Made by a program: the position numbers and the translations under genes. DNA of 33,775 bases, taken from positions 1-33,775 of the forward strand of contig CALDTZ010000058.1 of NCBI GenBank assembly GCA_937924805.1, read 5' to 3'. Below the pieces are notes generated by a model. It was not told where the DNA came from and made no database searches. It saw only the letters and a list, made by a program, of their open reading frames with translations. This stretch comes from an uncultured Saprospiraceae bacterium. GTDB lineage: Bacteria; Bacteroidota; Bacteroidia; Chitinophagales; Saprospiraceae. Numbering within the stretch: the first letter of the stretch is position 1; each line of letters opens with the position of its first letter. Positions 1-9,000 of this stretch are shown here, piece by piece.

Positions 1-1
1 T

Positions 2-37
2 TATAAAGGAGCTTATCTACTGAATATCAACGAGTAG
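2..37 (+). CDS. C-terminal tail of a gene that starts upstream of the window (tentative)
   Basis: The frame beginning at base 2 reads 11 codons (ending ...YLLNINE) and stops at TAG 35-37. Two terminator-like hairpins follow on the same strand, so some transcription unit must end here, and this is the open frame best placed to be its last gene. Eleven residues are too few to recognise a family. It could equally be non-coding sequence after an RNA gene. Confidence 0.2.
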   Translation, partial: YKGAYLLNINE

Positions 38-82
38 TATCGATTCCTTTTATTAAAAAAAACAAAAGGTGTTGAAGTGTTA

Positions 83-114
83 ATCCCCGAGGAGAGGTCC
101 TTGGGGATGTTTTT
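83..114 (+). terminator. Rho-independent terminator-like hairpin 1
   Basis: Bases 83-93 (ATCCCCGAGGA) pair with 98-108 (TCCTTGGGGAT): eleven pairs with one G-T wobble and a four-base loop GAGG. A T-run follows at 110-114. The orientation serves a plus-strand transcript entering from the left of the window. Confidence 0.6.
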
Positions 115-191
115 GGAATCCAACATTTCGATCCTTAAATATAAACTATTTGCTTTACCCGCCAAGAATAAATTCAGGGCGTTAAAGTGTT

Positions 192-230
192 GAGATTGCT
201 TTTAATGTAAAGCAATCTCTTTTTTATTTT
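192..230 (+). terminator. Rho-independent terminator-like hairpin 2
   Basis: Bases 192-202 (GAGATTGCTTT) pair perfectly with 209-219 (AAAGCAATCTC) around a six-base loop. A T-rich tail (TTTTTTATTTT) begins at 220. It again terminates plus-strand transcription. It lies just before the 3' end of the minus-strand DUF5683 gene and lacks a U-run in the minus direction, so it does not serve that operon well. The rest of 1-223 shows no gene. Confidence 0.65.
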
Positions 231-820
231 AATGAATAATAAAATGAAAGATTAGTATACTGAAAGGAGCTTTCTTGGATGTATTGAGTTTCAACTTTAA
301 AACTTAAATCGTCGGATACATCAAAGCTCATTAAATGTCGATCTACAAATGCTTCTATTGCACTAACTAAGTGTACAACACCAAAGATAAACCAAGCATA
401 TTCGTTGTTTTTTCTATAAATAGAGCGTCTTAAACGAACTTCTTCCTTTAGAAAGGAATGTCCTACTGTTTGCTCTTCGATCGGTAGTACTGCAAGTTCT
501 TTAAAGTAACGATCATATTGATTAAACAAATTATTATAATAAATACCAAAACCTATTACGGTTCCTTCAATTGCAATAACAAGTGGTGCTTTCCAATATC
601 TTTTATTATATAGCTGTCCGCCACCTGGGATAATTAATGAATAAAGTGCAGCTCTTCCAGGTTTTCCCGAAAACATAGATAACATGCCAACACGGTCATT
701 GTTTTCATTTGAGTCTAAAGAGTCAATGGCAACTATGGCATCTGAAGTATCAATCGATTCTTGGGCATTTGCAATCTTCGATAGAAAGCATAAACAAATA
801 ATGAAAAGTTTATATTTCAT
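224..820 (-). CDS. DUF5683 domain protein, exported or membrane-anchored
   Basis: 198 residues from the ATG at 820; a TTG nine bases upstream is a less likely start. An N-terminal signal sequence (hydrophobic core, cleavage probably after ..KIANA) precedes a segment containing PGRAALYSLIIPGGGQLYNK and YWKAP around residues 50-80, the hallmark of DUF5683. A hydrophobic segment near residues 78-95 and another near 142-158 suggest membrane association. The gene follows parB by 17 bp and is the last of a four-gene minus-strand run. DUF5683 genes commonly follow parAB in Bacteroidota, but the biochemical role is unknown. The family call is firm; any link to chromosome segregation rests on neighbourhood only. 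Confidence 0.85.
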   Translation of the reverse strand: MKYKLFIICLCFLSKIANAQESIDTSDAIVAIDSLDSNENNDRVGMLSMFSGKPGRAALYSLIIPGGGQLYNKRYWKAPLVIAIEGTVIGFGIYYNNLFNQYDRYFKELAVLPIEEQTVGHSFLKEEVRLRRSIYRKNNEYAWFIFGVVHLVSAIEAFVDRHLMSFDVSDDLSFKVETQYIQESSFQYTNLSFYYSLK

Positions 821-837
821 AAATTTCAAACGAAACT

Positions 838-1734
838 TTAATCAAAATATTCGATGATGTCATTAAACATATTATCTGAAGAAAATTGAATAATAATTTG
901 ACCTTTTCCTTCTGCATTTCTTTTAATAGAAACTTTTGTTCCTAATTCTCCTGATATTTTATCCTGAATCGACTTAATTTGTGGTGAAGCAGTTTGAATT
1001 ACCGGACTACTTTGATTTGTTGTTTTATGACCAGCTTTATATTGTTTACTTATAGATTCCGTTTCTCTTACTGAAAGATTTTCGTCTAATATGCGTTGAA
1101 AAACGAACAATCGTTGATCTGGATTTTCAATTGACATCAAAGCTTTTGCATGACCCATTGAAATCTCATCATTCTTCAAGCTTTTTTGAATAACAGGAAG
1201 TAGCTTTAGTAATCGTAAATAATTCGAAACGGTACTTCTCTTTTTACCAACACGTAAAGCTAGTTCATCTTGAGAGTAATGCAATGCATCGATTAAACGC
1301 TTATAACTACTCGCAATTTCAAATGGATTTAAGTCCGCTCGTTGAATATTTTCAATTAATGCTAATTCAAGCATTTTATCGTCTTTAACCTCTAAAACAA
1401 AACATGGAACTTCCTTTAGTTTTGCCAATTTTGAAGCTCGAAATCTTCGCTCGCCAGAAATAATTTGAAATGCTTTATCACTTAGTTTTCGGACAGTTAT
1501 TGGTTGAATTAGTCCATTTGCTTTTATTGATTGAACCAATTCCAATAACTTATCTTGATCAAACTCCGTTCTGGGTTGAAAAGGATTGACTTCTATTTGC
1601 TCTATCGCTAAATATGAAGTACTTCCTGAGATCTTCTTGACTGTTTCTATTTTTGCTTCTTCCACAGGTGTTCCAATATTGGAAATCAAAGAACGCAATC
1701 CCTTACCTAGTTGATCTTTTTTATTTTTAGCCAT
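838..1734 (-). CDS. parB: Chromosome partitioning protein ParB (CTP-dependent parS-binding clamp)
   Basis: 298 residues. It has the N-terminal CTPase domain with GERRFRA at about residues 94-100 and the ENIQR box at 128-132. A helix-turn-helix DNA-binding region follows (about 154-175, DELALRVGKKRSTVSNYLRL), then a C-terminal dimerisation region. ParB loads at parS sites, slides as a CTP-dependent clamp and hands the origin region to ParA. It lies 9 bp downstream of parA and 17 bp upstream of the DUF5683 gene, so co-transcription is likely. The first residues (GKGLRSLIS) match the conserved N-terminal peptide through which ParB stimulates ParA ATPase. No parS site was found in the window. Confidence 0.96.
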   Translation of the reverse strand: MAKNKKDQLGKGLRSLISNIGTPVEEAKIETVKKISGSTSYLAIEQIEVNPFQPRTEFDQDKLLELVQSIKANGLIQPITVRKLSDKAFQIISGERRFRASKLAKLKEVPCFVLEVKDDKMLELALIENIQRADLNPFEIASSYKRLIDALHYSQDELALRVGKKRSTVSNYLRLLKLLPVIQKSLKNDEISMGHAKALMSIENPDQRLFVFQRILDENLSVRETESISKQYKAGHKTTNQSSPVIQTASPQIKSIQDKISGELGTKVSIKRNAEGKGQIIIQFSSDNMFNDIIEYFD

Positions 1735-1743
1735 GGTATGAAG

Positions 1744-2505
1744 TTAGTTGTGAGATAAAAATTCCGATGCCAGGTTTAGAAAGTTTTTCGAACCTTTGCT
1801 TTTAATATCATAGATTATAACGGGTTGTCCAACACTCGGAGCTTCGCCAATTTTTGAGTTTCTATGAATAATAGTATCATAGACATTATCTGAAATGGAT
1901 CTTTTAACTTCTTCTAGTACCATATTAGCCATTCTTAATCGTCTATCATACATTGATAATAAAATACCTTCAATAACTAAAGTCGGGTTTAATGCTTTTT
2001 TGACCAGTTCAATGGTGTTTTTAAGTTTGCCTAATCCTTCTAAAGAGAAAACTTCACATTGGACAGGTATGATGATCGAATCAGCAGCTGTAAGAGCATT
2101 GATAGTGATAATCCCTAAAGAAGGTAAACAATCAATAATGATAAAGTCGTAATTATCTTTTATAGGTTCTATTGCTTCTCGAAGCTTATATTCCCTTCGT
2201 AACTTTTGTACTAATTCAATTTCAGCACCAACTAGATCTATGGATGATGGCACTAAATGCAAATTTTCAATATCTGTTTTAAGAATTGTTTTTTCAAGTG
2301 GAACATCATTTACGAATGTATCATAAATAGAATACTCGTAATTTTCATTTTTTATTCCAACGCCAGAACTCGCATTTGCTTGTGGGTCAGCATCAATTAA
2401 TAGAATCCTCTTTTCCAAAACAGCTAATGCTGCAGCTAGATTAATCGCTGTCGTCGTTTTACCAACACCTCCTTTCTGATTTGCAATCGCAACAATTTTA
2501 CACAT
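1744..2505 (-). CDS. parA: Chromosome partitioning ATPase ParA (Soj)
   Basis: 253 residues, a normal length for chromosomal ParA. The deviant Walker A motif KGGVGKTT occupies residues 11-18, with the signature lysine K11 and catalytic K16. IDADPQAN (37-44) and the Walker B-like segment ending in D125 (FIIIDCLPSLG) follow. ParA binds DNA non-specifically as an ATP dimer, and ParB releases it. There is no N-terminal DNA-binding extension, which indicates the small chromosomal type rather than plasmid P1/F type. The ATG lies 12 bp after the stop of the MBL-fold gene, so that gene is the first of the operon. Confidence 0.96.
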   Translation of the reverse strand: MCKIVAIANQKGGVGKTTTAINLAAALAVLEKRILLIDADPQANASSGVGIKNENYEYSIYDTFVNDVPLEKTILKTDIENLHLVPSSIDLVGAEIELVQKLRREYKLREAIEPIKDNYDFIIIDCLPSLGIITINALTAADSIIIPVQCEVFSLEGLGKLKNTIELVKKALNPTLVIEGILLSMYDRRLRMANMVLEEVKRSISDNVYDTIIHRNSKIGEAPSVGQPVIIYDIKSKGSKNFLNLASEFLSHN

Positions 2506-2517
2506 CTTTATCTCTTA

Positions 2518-3195
2518 TTATATAATTACTGATTCTCCAATGGCGGGCAAATATAACCTTTGTTCTTTCTTACTGAAGTGTTCTTTAACTTTTGATTTAT
2601 CAAATTTTATTGCATCGAAGGTGTCATAGTGACAACCAATGATACTATTACATTCTACAAAATCAGCAGCAAGACTTGCATCTTCATATCCCATGGTAAA
2701 TTTATCTCCAATCGGTAAGATACAGATATTTACGGATGGACATGTCATCGGGATTAATTTCATATCCATTGTAAGTGCAGTATCTCCTGCAAAGTATACA
2801 CATGATTTTTCGTCTTTCGACCAAATAACAAACCCGCCTGGATTGCCTGCATAGCGACCATCTTTAAAAGAACTTGTGTGTATTGCATTTACATACTTTA
2901 TAGTTCCAAAATCAAAGGAAACTTTACCACCATGATTAATTGCAATTGTTTCTATATTTTGTTCGTTGAAATAATTTGAAATTTCATAGTTACTTACCAA
3001 TTTCGCAGATGGGTTATTCGCTAATAGTTGAATCGCATCCTTCGTATGGTCCATGTGGCCATGGCTTAATAAGACATAATCACATTTTATTGAATCAATA
3101 TTGATATTATTATCGGTGATAAATGGATCAATAACTAAACTTTTGCCACCCAATTCTATTATAAAGGATGAATGGCCAAGAAATGTAATTTTCAT
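2518..3195 (-). CDS. Metal-dependent hydrolase of the UPF0173 / MBL-fold family
   Basis: 225 residues. The metallo-beta-lactamase motif HxHxDH is present as H45-G-H47-M-D49-H50 (LLSHGHMDHTKD). Further metal ligands are likely at the His in AIHTSSF, the Asp in YFAGDTAL and the His in IGCHYDTFD. The N-terminus (GHSSFIIELGGKSLVIDPF) matches the UPF0173 family (UlaG-like L-ascorbate-6-P lactonase relatives). The true substrate is unknown. It heads the minus-strand run with parA, parB and DUF5683 and diverges from the FMN reductase with 52 bp between starts. A perfect TATATTTG sits upstream of its start, but I found no -33 TTG at the right spacing. Confidence 0.88.
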   Translation of the reverse strand: MKITFLGHSSFIIELGGKSLVIDPFITDNNINIDSIKCDYVLLSHGHMDHTKDAIQLLANNPSAKLVSNYEISNYFNEQNIETIAINHGGKVSFDFGTIKYVNAIHTSSFKDGRYAGNPGGFVIWSKDEKSCVYFAGDTALTMDMKLIPMTCPSVNICILPIGDKFTMGYEDASLAADFVECNSIIGCHYDTFDAIKFDKSKVKEHFSKKEQRLYLPAIGESVII

Positions 3196-3247
3196 AATTC
3201 AGGATTTTATAGTTGGTGACTATCTTTACAAAACTCAAATATATAAT

Positions 3248-3784
3248 ATGATTTCAATAATAAGCTCGACCAATAGGCCAAATAGCAAATCCGATATAAT
3301 AGCAACCTATATAAGTGACGTATTAAGTAAGAAAGAAATCAACAACCAGATGTTGAGTTTGACAGCATTGAACGGAATGACCATTCATAACGAAATGTAT
3401 AACAAAGAAAACCAAGCAAGTATTATTGTCAAACTTCAAGATCAATTCTTTTTAGATGTTGAAACATTCATTTTTATAGTTCCAGAATATAATGGCGGCA
3501 TTCCAGGAATTCTAAAATTTTTCATTGATGCCATATCTATCAGAAAATACGCAGAAACATTTCATAATAAAAAAGTTTGTCTAATTGGTGTCAGTTCAGG
3601 TCGATCCGGATGTACACGTGGACTCGATTATATGACGAACGCATTGAATTATTTAAAAATGAATGTTTTCTCATCAAAATTACCAATATCTTCTGTTCAT
3701 TTATTGACAAACGAAACAGAGGTTACCGATGCAGATACTAAAGAAGCATTAAACGTACAGATTGAATCGTTTTTGAAGTTTTAA
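3248..3784 (+). CDS. NAD(P)H-dependent FMN reductase (flavodoxin-like fold)
   Basis: 178 residues from the ATG at 3248. The frame is open back to 3101, but that extension overlaps the divergent MBL gene and lacks family similarity. N-terminal SSTNRPNSKS is the phosphate-binding loop for FMN, and PEYNGGIPGILKFFIDAI is the conserved flavin-contact segment of the NADPH-dependent FMN reductase family (SsuE/YieF-like). GVSSGRSGCTRG lines the second flavin loop. It should reduce FMN or quinones in the cytoplasm; the substrate cannot be told from sequence. Its stop is 11 bp from the convergent ornithine aminotransferase stop, with no visible terminator between them. Confidence 0.85.
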   Translation: MISIISSTNRPNSKSDIIATYISDVLSKKEINNQMLSLTALNGMTIHNEMYNKENQASIIVKLQDQFFLDVETFIFIVPEYNGGIPGILKFFIDAISIRKYAETFHNKKVCLIGVSSGRSGCTRGLDYMTNALNYLKMNVFSSKLPISSVHLLTNETEVTDADTKEALNVQIESFLKF

Positions 3785-3795
3785 TTCCTATAATT

Positions 3796-5067
3796 TTACT
3801 TTACAAAATCGTTAATTGTTTTTTCGATAATATCAGAACAAGTATGAATTTGTTCTTCTGTCATTACAAGTGGTGGGGCAAACCTTATGATATTACCATG
3901 CGTTGGCTTTGCTAAAAGCCCATTGTCACGTAAGGCCAAACAAATCCTCCAGGCCGTATCACTGTCTTCAGTATCATTGATGACAATCGCATTCAATAAT
4001 CCTTTTCCTCTAACAAGTACCACTAAATCTGATTTATCGACCAAATTTTGCATTCTTTTTCTAAATACATGACCTAATTGCATTGCATTTTCTGAAAGTT
4101 TTTCATCTTTCACAACATCTAAAGCGGCCATTGCAACAGCACAAGCAAGTGGGTTACCACCAAATGTCGAACCATGCTCTCCAGGTTTTATACACATCAT
4201 GATTTCATCATCAGCTAAGACAGCAGATACTGGAAATACACCTCCTGAAATCGCTTTTCCTAAAATTAATATGTCAGGTCTTATTTCAGGATTTCGTTCA
4301 CATCCGTTATTGCAGTCACAATTTCCACATGTCGCTAGTAGTTTTCCTGTTCTTGCAATTCCCGTCTGTACCTCATCAGCAATAAATAAAACATTCTTTG
4401 ATTTACATAAATCATATGCTTTTTTGAGGTATCCTTCGTCAGGGACAAAAACGCCGGCTTCTCCTTGGATTGGCTCTACGATAAATCCTGCAACATTAGG
4501 ATCTTCTAAAGCCTTTTCAAGTGATGCTAAACTATTATAGTCGATAACCTCATATCCTGGCATGAAAGGACCAAAACCTTCTGTGCTTGAAGGGTCCGTC
4601 GAAGCAGATATTACAGCTAACGTACGACCATGGAAATTACCAGAAGCAAATAATATTTTTGCTGTACCATCTTTCAAGCCTTTTACTCTGTAGGCCCATT
4701 TTCTGCATAGTTTTAAAGCAGTTTCAACAGCTTCTACACCTGTATTAATAGGTAATACTTTATCGTACGCAAATAATTCTGTAACATATTTTTCATATGG
4801 CCCAAGCATGTCATTATGAAAAGCTCTTGATGTTAATGTTAGTTTTGATGCTTGTTCGTTCAATGCACCAATAATTCGAGGATGACAATGCCCTTGATTG
4901 ACTGCAGAATAAGAACTTAAAAAATCATAATACCGATTACCTTCAACATCCCAAACAAACACACCTTCACCCTTAGCTAGTACGACGGGTAGTGGATGGT
5001 AATTATGAGCTCCATGTTTATCTTCCATTTGCATCAATGTCTCCGACCTATTTGTTTTAGTACTCAT
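3796..5067 (-). CDS. rocD: Ornithine aminotransferase (ornithine-oxo-acid transaminase)
   Basis: 423 residues, a class III PLP aminotransferase. The Schiff-base lysine is K271 in ILGKAISGG, with the PLP-phosphate region ([17 protein letters not shown]) and [13 protein letters not shown] upstream. Full-length similarity is to ornithine delta-aminotransferase, which converts ornithine and 2-oxoglutarate to glutamate semialdehyde and glutamate, linking arginine/ornithine to proline and glutamate. An insertion between the IADEVQTG segment and the active-site lysine carries four closely spaced cysteines ([10 protein letters not shown], residues 247-256), absent from most family members. The gene lies 20 bp downstream of coaE on the same strand, so co-transcription is likely. 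Confidence 0.92.
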   Translation of the reverse strand: MSTKTNRSETLMQMEDKHGAHNYHPLPVVLAKGEGVFVWDVEGNRYYDFLSSYSAVNQGHCHPRIIGALNEQASKLTLTSRAFHNDMLGPYEKYVTELFAYDKVLPINTGVEAVETALKLCRKWAYRVKGLKDGTAKILFASGNFHGRTLAVISASTDPSSTEGFGPFMPGYEVIDYNSLASLEKALEDPNVAGFIVEPIQGEAGVFVPDEGYLKKAYDLCKSKNVLFIADEVQTGIARTGKLLATCGNCDCNNGCERNPEIRPDILILGKAISGGVFPVSAVLADDEIMMCIKPGEHGSTFGGNPLACAVAMAALDVVKDEKLSENAMQLGHVFRKRMQNLVDKSDLVVLVRGKGLLNAIVINDTEDSDTAWRICLALRDNGLLAKPTHGNIIRFAPPLVMTEEQIHTCSDIIEKTINDFVK

Positions 5068-5087
5068 ATCGCTTCTTATATTTTTTG

Positions 5088-5684
5088 CTAAGATAATTTT
5101 AATACTGATTTATGAATAGAGATCGCTTGTAAAATAATACTGTATTCACCATTATTTTCAATAATAAAGTCTGCATTTTTTATTTTCATTGCATCACTCC
5201 ATTGACTTCTGATTCTTTGTTTAATCGCTTCAACTGTTGTCTTATTTCGGTTCATAACCCTTTGGATTCGTAAATCTTCATCCGCTACGACAACGATAAC
5301 CTTATCAAAGTTGGATGCCATAGATTCTTCAAATAAGATAGCGGACTCTTCAATCACATATGGAGCAGATTGCCGATTTGCCCATTGGTTAAAATCCTTG
5401 CCTACGGCAGGGTGAACGAGTTTGTTTATTTCATTTCTTAAAGTATTATTTTTAAATATTTTATCACTAATAAACGCTTTGTTTAAGGTGCCTTGTGGTG
5501 TGTAGGCTTCATGTCCAAGCAGCTGTTGGATTTTTAGTTTTAAAATATCATCTTCAACCATTAATCGTTTTGCTTCGGTATCCGCAAAATAAATAGGAAT
5601 TCCGAAAGTTTGAAATATGGCACAAATCGTTGATTTACCAGATCCTATTCCACCAGTAATACCAATTTTTATAACTTGTTTCAT
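5088..5684 (-). CDS. coaE: Dephospho-CoA kinase
   Basis: 198 residues from the ATG at 5684; a TTG four codons upstream is possible but unneeded. The P-loop GGIGSGKST is at residues 11-19, followed by the typical [16 protein letters not shown] segment containing the CoA-substrate-binding Asp. [11 protein letters not shown] (the FExxL-like segment) and [21 protein letters not shown] of the lid come later. It catalyses the last step of CoA synthesis, phosphorylating the ribose 3'-OH of dephospho-CoA. It is divergent from the YkoF-like gene (56 bp between starts) and probably leads a two-gene unit with rocD. Confidence 0.95.
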   Translation of the reverse strand: MKQVIKIGITGGIGSGKSTICAIFQTFGIPIYFADTEAKRLMVEDDILKLKIQQLLGHEAYTPQGTLNKAFISDKIFKNNTLRNEINKLVHPAVGKDFNQWANRQSAPYVIEESAILFEESMASNFDKVIVVVADEDLRIQRVMNRNKTTVEAIKQRIRSQWSDAMKIKNADFIIENNGEYSIILQAISIHKSVLKLS

Positions 5685-5740
5685 GTAATTTGACAAAGGC
5701 CTTCAATTATTTTTTTGTAAATTTAAACAAGTTTAAAGAT

Positions 5741-6016
5741 ATGAATATCACGGTAGAAATTAGTTATTATCCACTCACCATTGAATATGAACAATTTATT
5801 ATTGAAGCCATTAATTTTTTAAAAAGCCGTCCTAATATTAATGTTTTTACTCATGCGATGAGTACCTTTATTAAAGGGGATTCTAAAGAAGTATTTACCG
5901 CTTTTTCCGAACTTTATGATCTTCCAAATACCGGAGTAAATACAAATGCTTTGATTATTAAAGTTATTAATAAATCACTACCAATTGAAAGTGGGTTTCT
6001 AAATTTTAATTTATGA
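5741..6016 (+). CDS. Small YkoF / thiamine-binding-like domain protein
   Basis: 91 residues from the ATG at 5741; the frame extends 17 codons upstream, but that stretch is AT-rich and unlike the family. The pattern EISYYPL...FIIEAINFLK...VFTHAMSTFIKGD resembles the Ykof/MTH1187-type ferredoxin-like fold that binds thiamine or hydroxymethylpyrimidine. No signal peptide is visible, so it is probably cytoplasmic. Its stop codon overlaps the start of the next gene (ATGA at 6013-6016), which couples a small cytosolic protein to a very large secreted one. The family assignment is moderate and the function is not known here. Confidence 0.6.
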   Translation: MNITVEISYYPLTIEYEQFIIEAINFLKSRPNINVFTHAMSTFIKGDSKEVFTAFSELYDLPNTGVNTNALIIKVINKSLPIESGFLNFNL

Positions 6017-9000
6017 AAAATGTATCATTATTAATTTTTCTTTTTACCTGTTCATTCTCGTTATATAGTCAATCCGTGGTTGAACAGTTTAAATCAATAC
6101 CTGTTATAGACGAAAATACACCAGCGTGGGCTAAATCTATGTACAAAGAAAAAGCCAGCTTTGTAGACGTATATGATGCGTATTACAATTATTACCGAAA
6201 GTTTCCATTTGAAAAGACAATACATACTCAAAACTTTAAATTTTGGGTGAAAAATTTTGGTGAATATGTTGATAAAGATGGAATGGTAAACAAGCCTGCA
6301 CGAAAAATAGAAGATAAACGTCAACGTTACTTAAAAGAAAAAAGAGAAAAAAATAGATCAACAACAACTTGGGAGAATATTGGGCCATTTGAAACGTACA
6401 AAAATGGAACTACAGATCCGATTTCTTGGCAGACGAATTTGTTTAGTGTTTCCCAATCAGAATCAAACCCCGATGTTTTAATAGCAGGTTCTGAAAGTGG
6501 AGGTATTTTTAAAACGGTAGACAAAGCATTGACCTGGGATTTAGTGTCAAAAGATGAAGTGTTTTCAAATGGGATTACGGCAGTTTCAATCAATCCAACA
6601 AATGAAGATCATTTCTTGCTTGCAGCAAATAGTCGAATTTATGAATCGTTGGACGGTGGTATTTCATGGGTTGAAAATTATTATTTAAATGGTACTGGTA
6701 ATGAGATAAAATTTGACCCAGATGATGATACACATATTTATATCGTAGCCACAAATGGCTTATACGAAACAATGGATGCAGGTGTCAATTGGACACAAGT
6801 ATTTAGTGAAACAGTATGGGATTTAGATTTTAAACCAACGGATGCCAATACTATCTATCTATTGAAATCTAATAGTACAGCTAAGAAAACAGAATTTTAT
6901 AAATCAACGAATGGTGGTTCAAGTTTTACTTTACAAGCAAGTGGATGGTATGTGCCAGAAGTCTTAAGCGAGGCAAATGAAAATGGTGGGAAAATAGGTG
7001 TTTCAGCAGATGATCCCAATCGAGTCTATGCTGGATTAATTGGTAATTCAAAGGCGGATGATAATGGCTGGATTGGGATCTATCGTTCGGATGATTCAGG
7101 ATCTACCTGGTCTTTACCTTCAGGGCAAATTGGAGGGCCATATGCAGATATTAATACGATGCCATGGAATGCAGCAGCTTACAGTAGTGGTTATCATCAA
7201 GGGTATTATAATTATGATTTAGAAGTTAGTCCAGATGATGCAGACTTATTATGGTTTGGTACCGTTCGACTGTCGGAATCCTCAGATGGAGGCACTACAT
7301 ACGAAAGTATTGGGGCTGCGAATAGTCAGCGGTTAAATGATATACATGCCGACATACAAGGAATTGAGGTTTTAGGAGAGGACATATGGATTGCTTCAGA
7401 TGGAGGTTTAAATTATTCGAATGATAATTTACAAACGCATGAATCAAGAAAGTATAATATCTCAGCAGCTGACTTTTGGGGTTTTGGAATGGGGTGGAAT
7501 GATGATGTGCTAGTAGGTGGTAAATACCATAATGGCAATACAGCGATTGTTGAATCGTATGGAACCGGTTTGTCTCATAATGTCGGAGGTGTTGAAGAGG
7601 CAACGGGCTACATAAATCCGTTGGAAAATAAAATTGCTTATTTCAACCAATATTGGTCAGGTGGTACAGTCGTAAAAAGATTAGCAGACAATTTAGGTGG
7701 CTCAACAGTAAATTTGCCGCTAGTACCTTTTATACCCAATGAAAGTTATTCTAGATCATCTTCAAGCGGTTTTTATTTCCACCCTCAATACGCTGATAAA
7801 ATGTATGCTGGAAGAGATAGTATAATTTGGAAATCAGAAGATGGTGGTGCTTCTTGGGATGAATTATATCCATTTGTAGGTAAAGGTCAAGTATATGAGA
7901 TTTGTATTGCTAGATCTAATCCAGATGTAATGTATGCAGTGGTAAAAGATGGTTTTGGATATTGGGATTGGGTTAACATATACAAAACAACAGATGCAGG
8001 AATCACTTGGGAAATGACAACTGAACTTCCTACCAATAACAGATGGAGATACGAAATGGACGTAGATCCAATGGACGAAAACGTACTTTACGTAGCAGCA
8101 ATAAATGGTGCCGATGGGCAAAAGGTTTATAAAACGACAGATGGTGGAGATTCATGGATAAATTTATCGACAACAATGTTAGATGGAGAAGCCGTCAGAG
8201 ATATTATTAGTCATGGAGGTGAAACAAATGTAGCCTATTTAGTTACTGCGAATAATTTCTATTATTATGATCCGACTACTTCTGATTGGATACAATACAG
8301 TACAGGACTTCCTTATGTGGTTAACCCATTAAGAATTTATCCATTCTACAGAGATAATAAAATCAGGCTCTGTAGTTCAAGAGGCTTTTGGGAAGTGGAC
8401 ATGCCTATAGCAACAAATAATCCAATCATAGATATTATAACGAGTTCTGATTCTGTAAACTGTGCTCGAGATACAATTTCTTTTGATTCATATTCCATTA
8501 TAAATCATGATGCAAATACTACTTGGAATTGGCAGTTCACACCGACTCCAGCTTATGTTAGTGATGTAAATACAAGAAATCCAAACGTTGTTTTTGCTAT
8601 GGCAGGACCCCATAGTGCGGAATTAACGATCACTAATGTAAACGGTACATTTTCAAAATTAGTTGAAGACATCGTTTTTGTTAGTAATAAGTGTGAACCC
8701 GATACCATACCTGGTAATGCTGTTGAGTTTTATAATAGTGGTGATTATGTCCAAACGGAAAGTTTTAACATCAATACGAATACGTTTACCATTACGGCAT
8801 GGGTAAAACCCATCGGTATTCAACCAGAATATAGCGGAATAGTAATGAATGATGGAAGTTCAGCTGGAATCAATTTTAGAGAAGCAAATAATACCTTAGC
8901 CTATCATTGGCCAGGTGGAGCTTGGTGGTATGATTCTAATCTTGAAGTTCCAAGTGACGAATGGTCTTACGTTGCACTTGTGGCAGAGCCAAATAGTATA

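Noticed and set aside
1..223. tRNA, 5S rRNA or riboswitch in the left non-coding stretch
   Set aside because: No cloverleaf, no CCA/T-loop GTTCRA signature and no 5S-like segments; only the two terminator hairpins are supported.
822..838. parS-like palindrome between parB and DUF5683 (AGTTTCGTTTGAAAT on the minus strand)
   Set aside because: Only about 10 of 16 positions match the conserved parS consensus and the palindrome centre is wrong.
1895..2152. 85-codon frame antisense to parA
   Set aside because: Fully inside a conserved gene, with no family resemblance; a shadow frame.
3101..3247. N-terminal extension of the FMN reductase frame
   Set aside because: It overlaps the divergent MBL gene in antisense, and the family phosphate loop begins right after the ATG at 3248.
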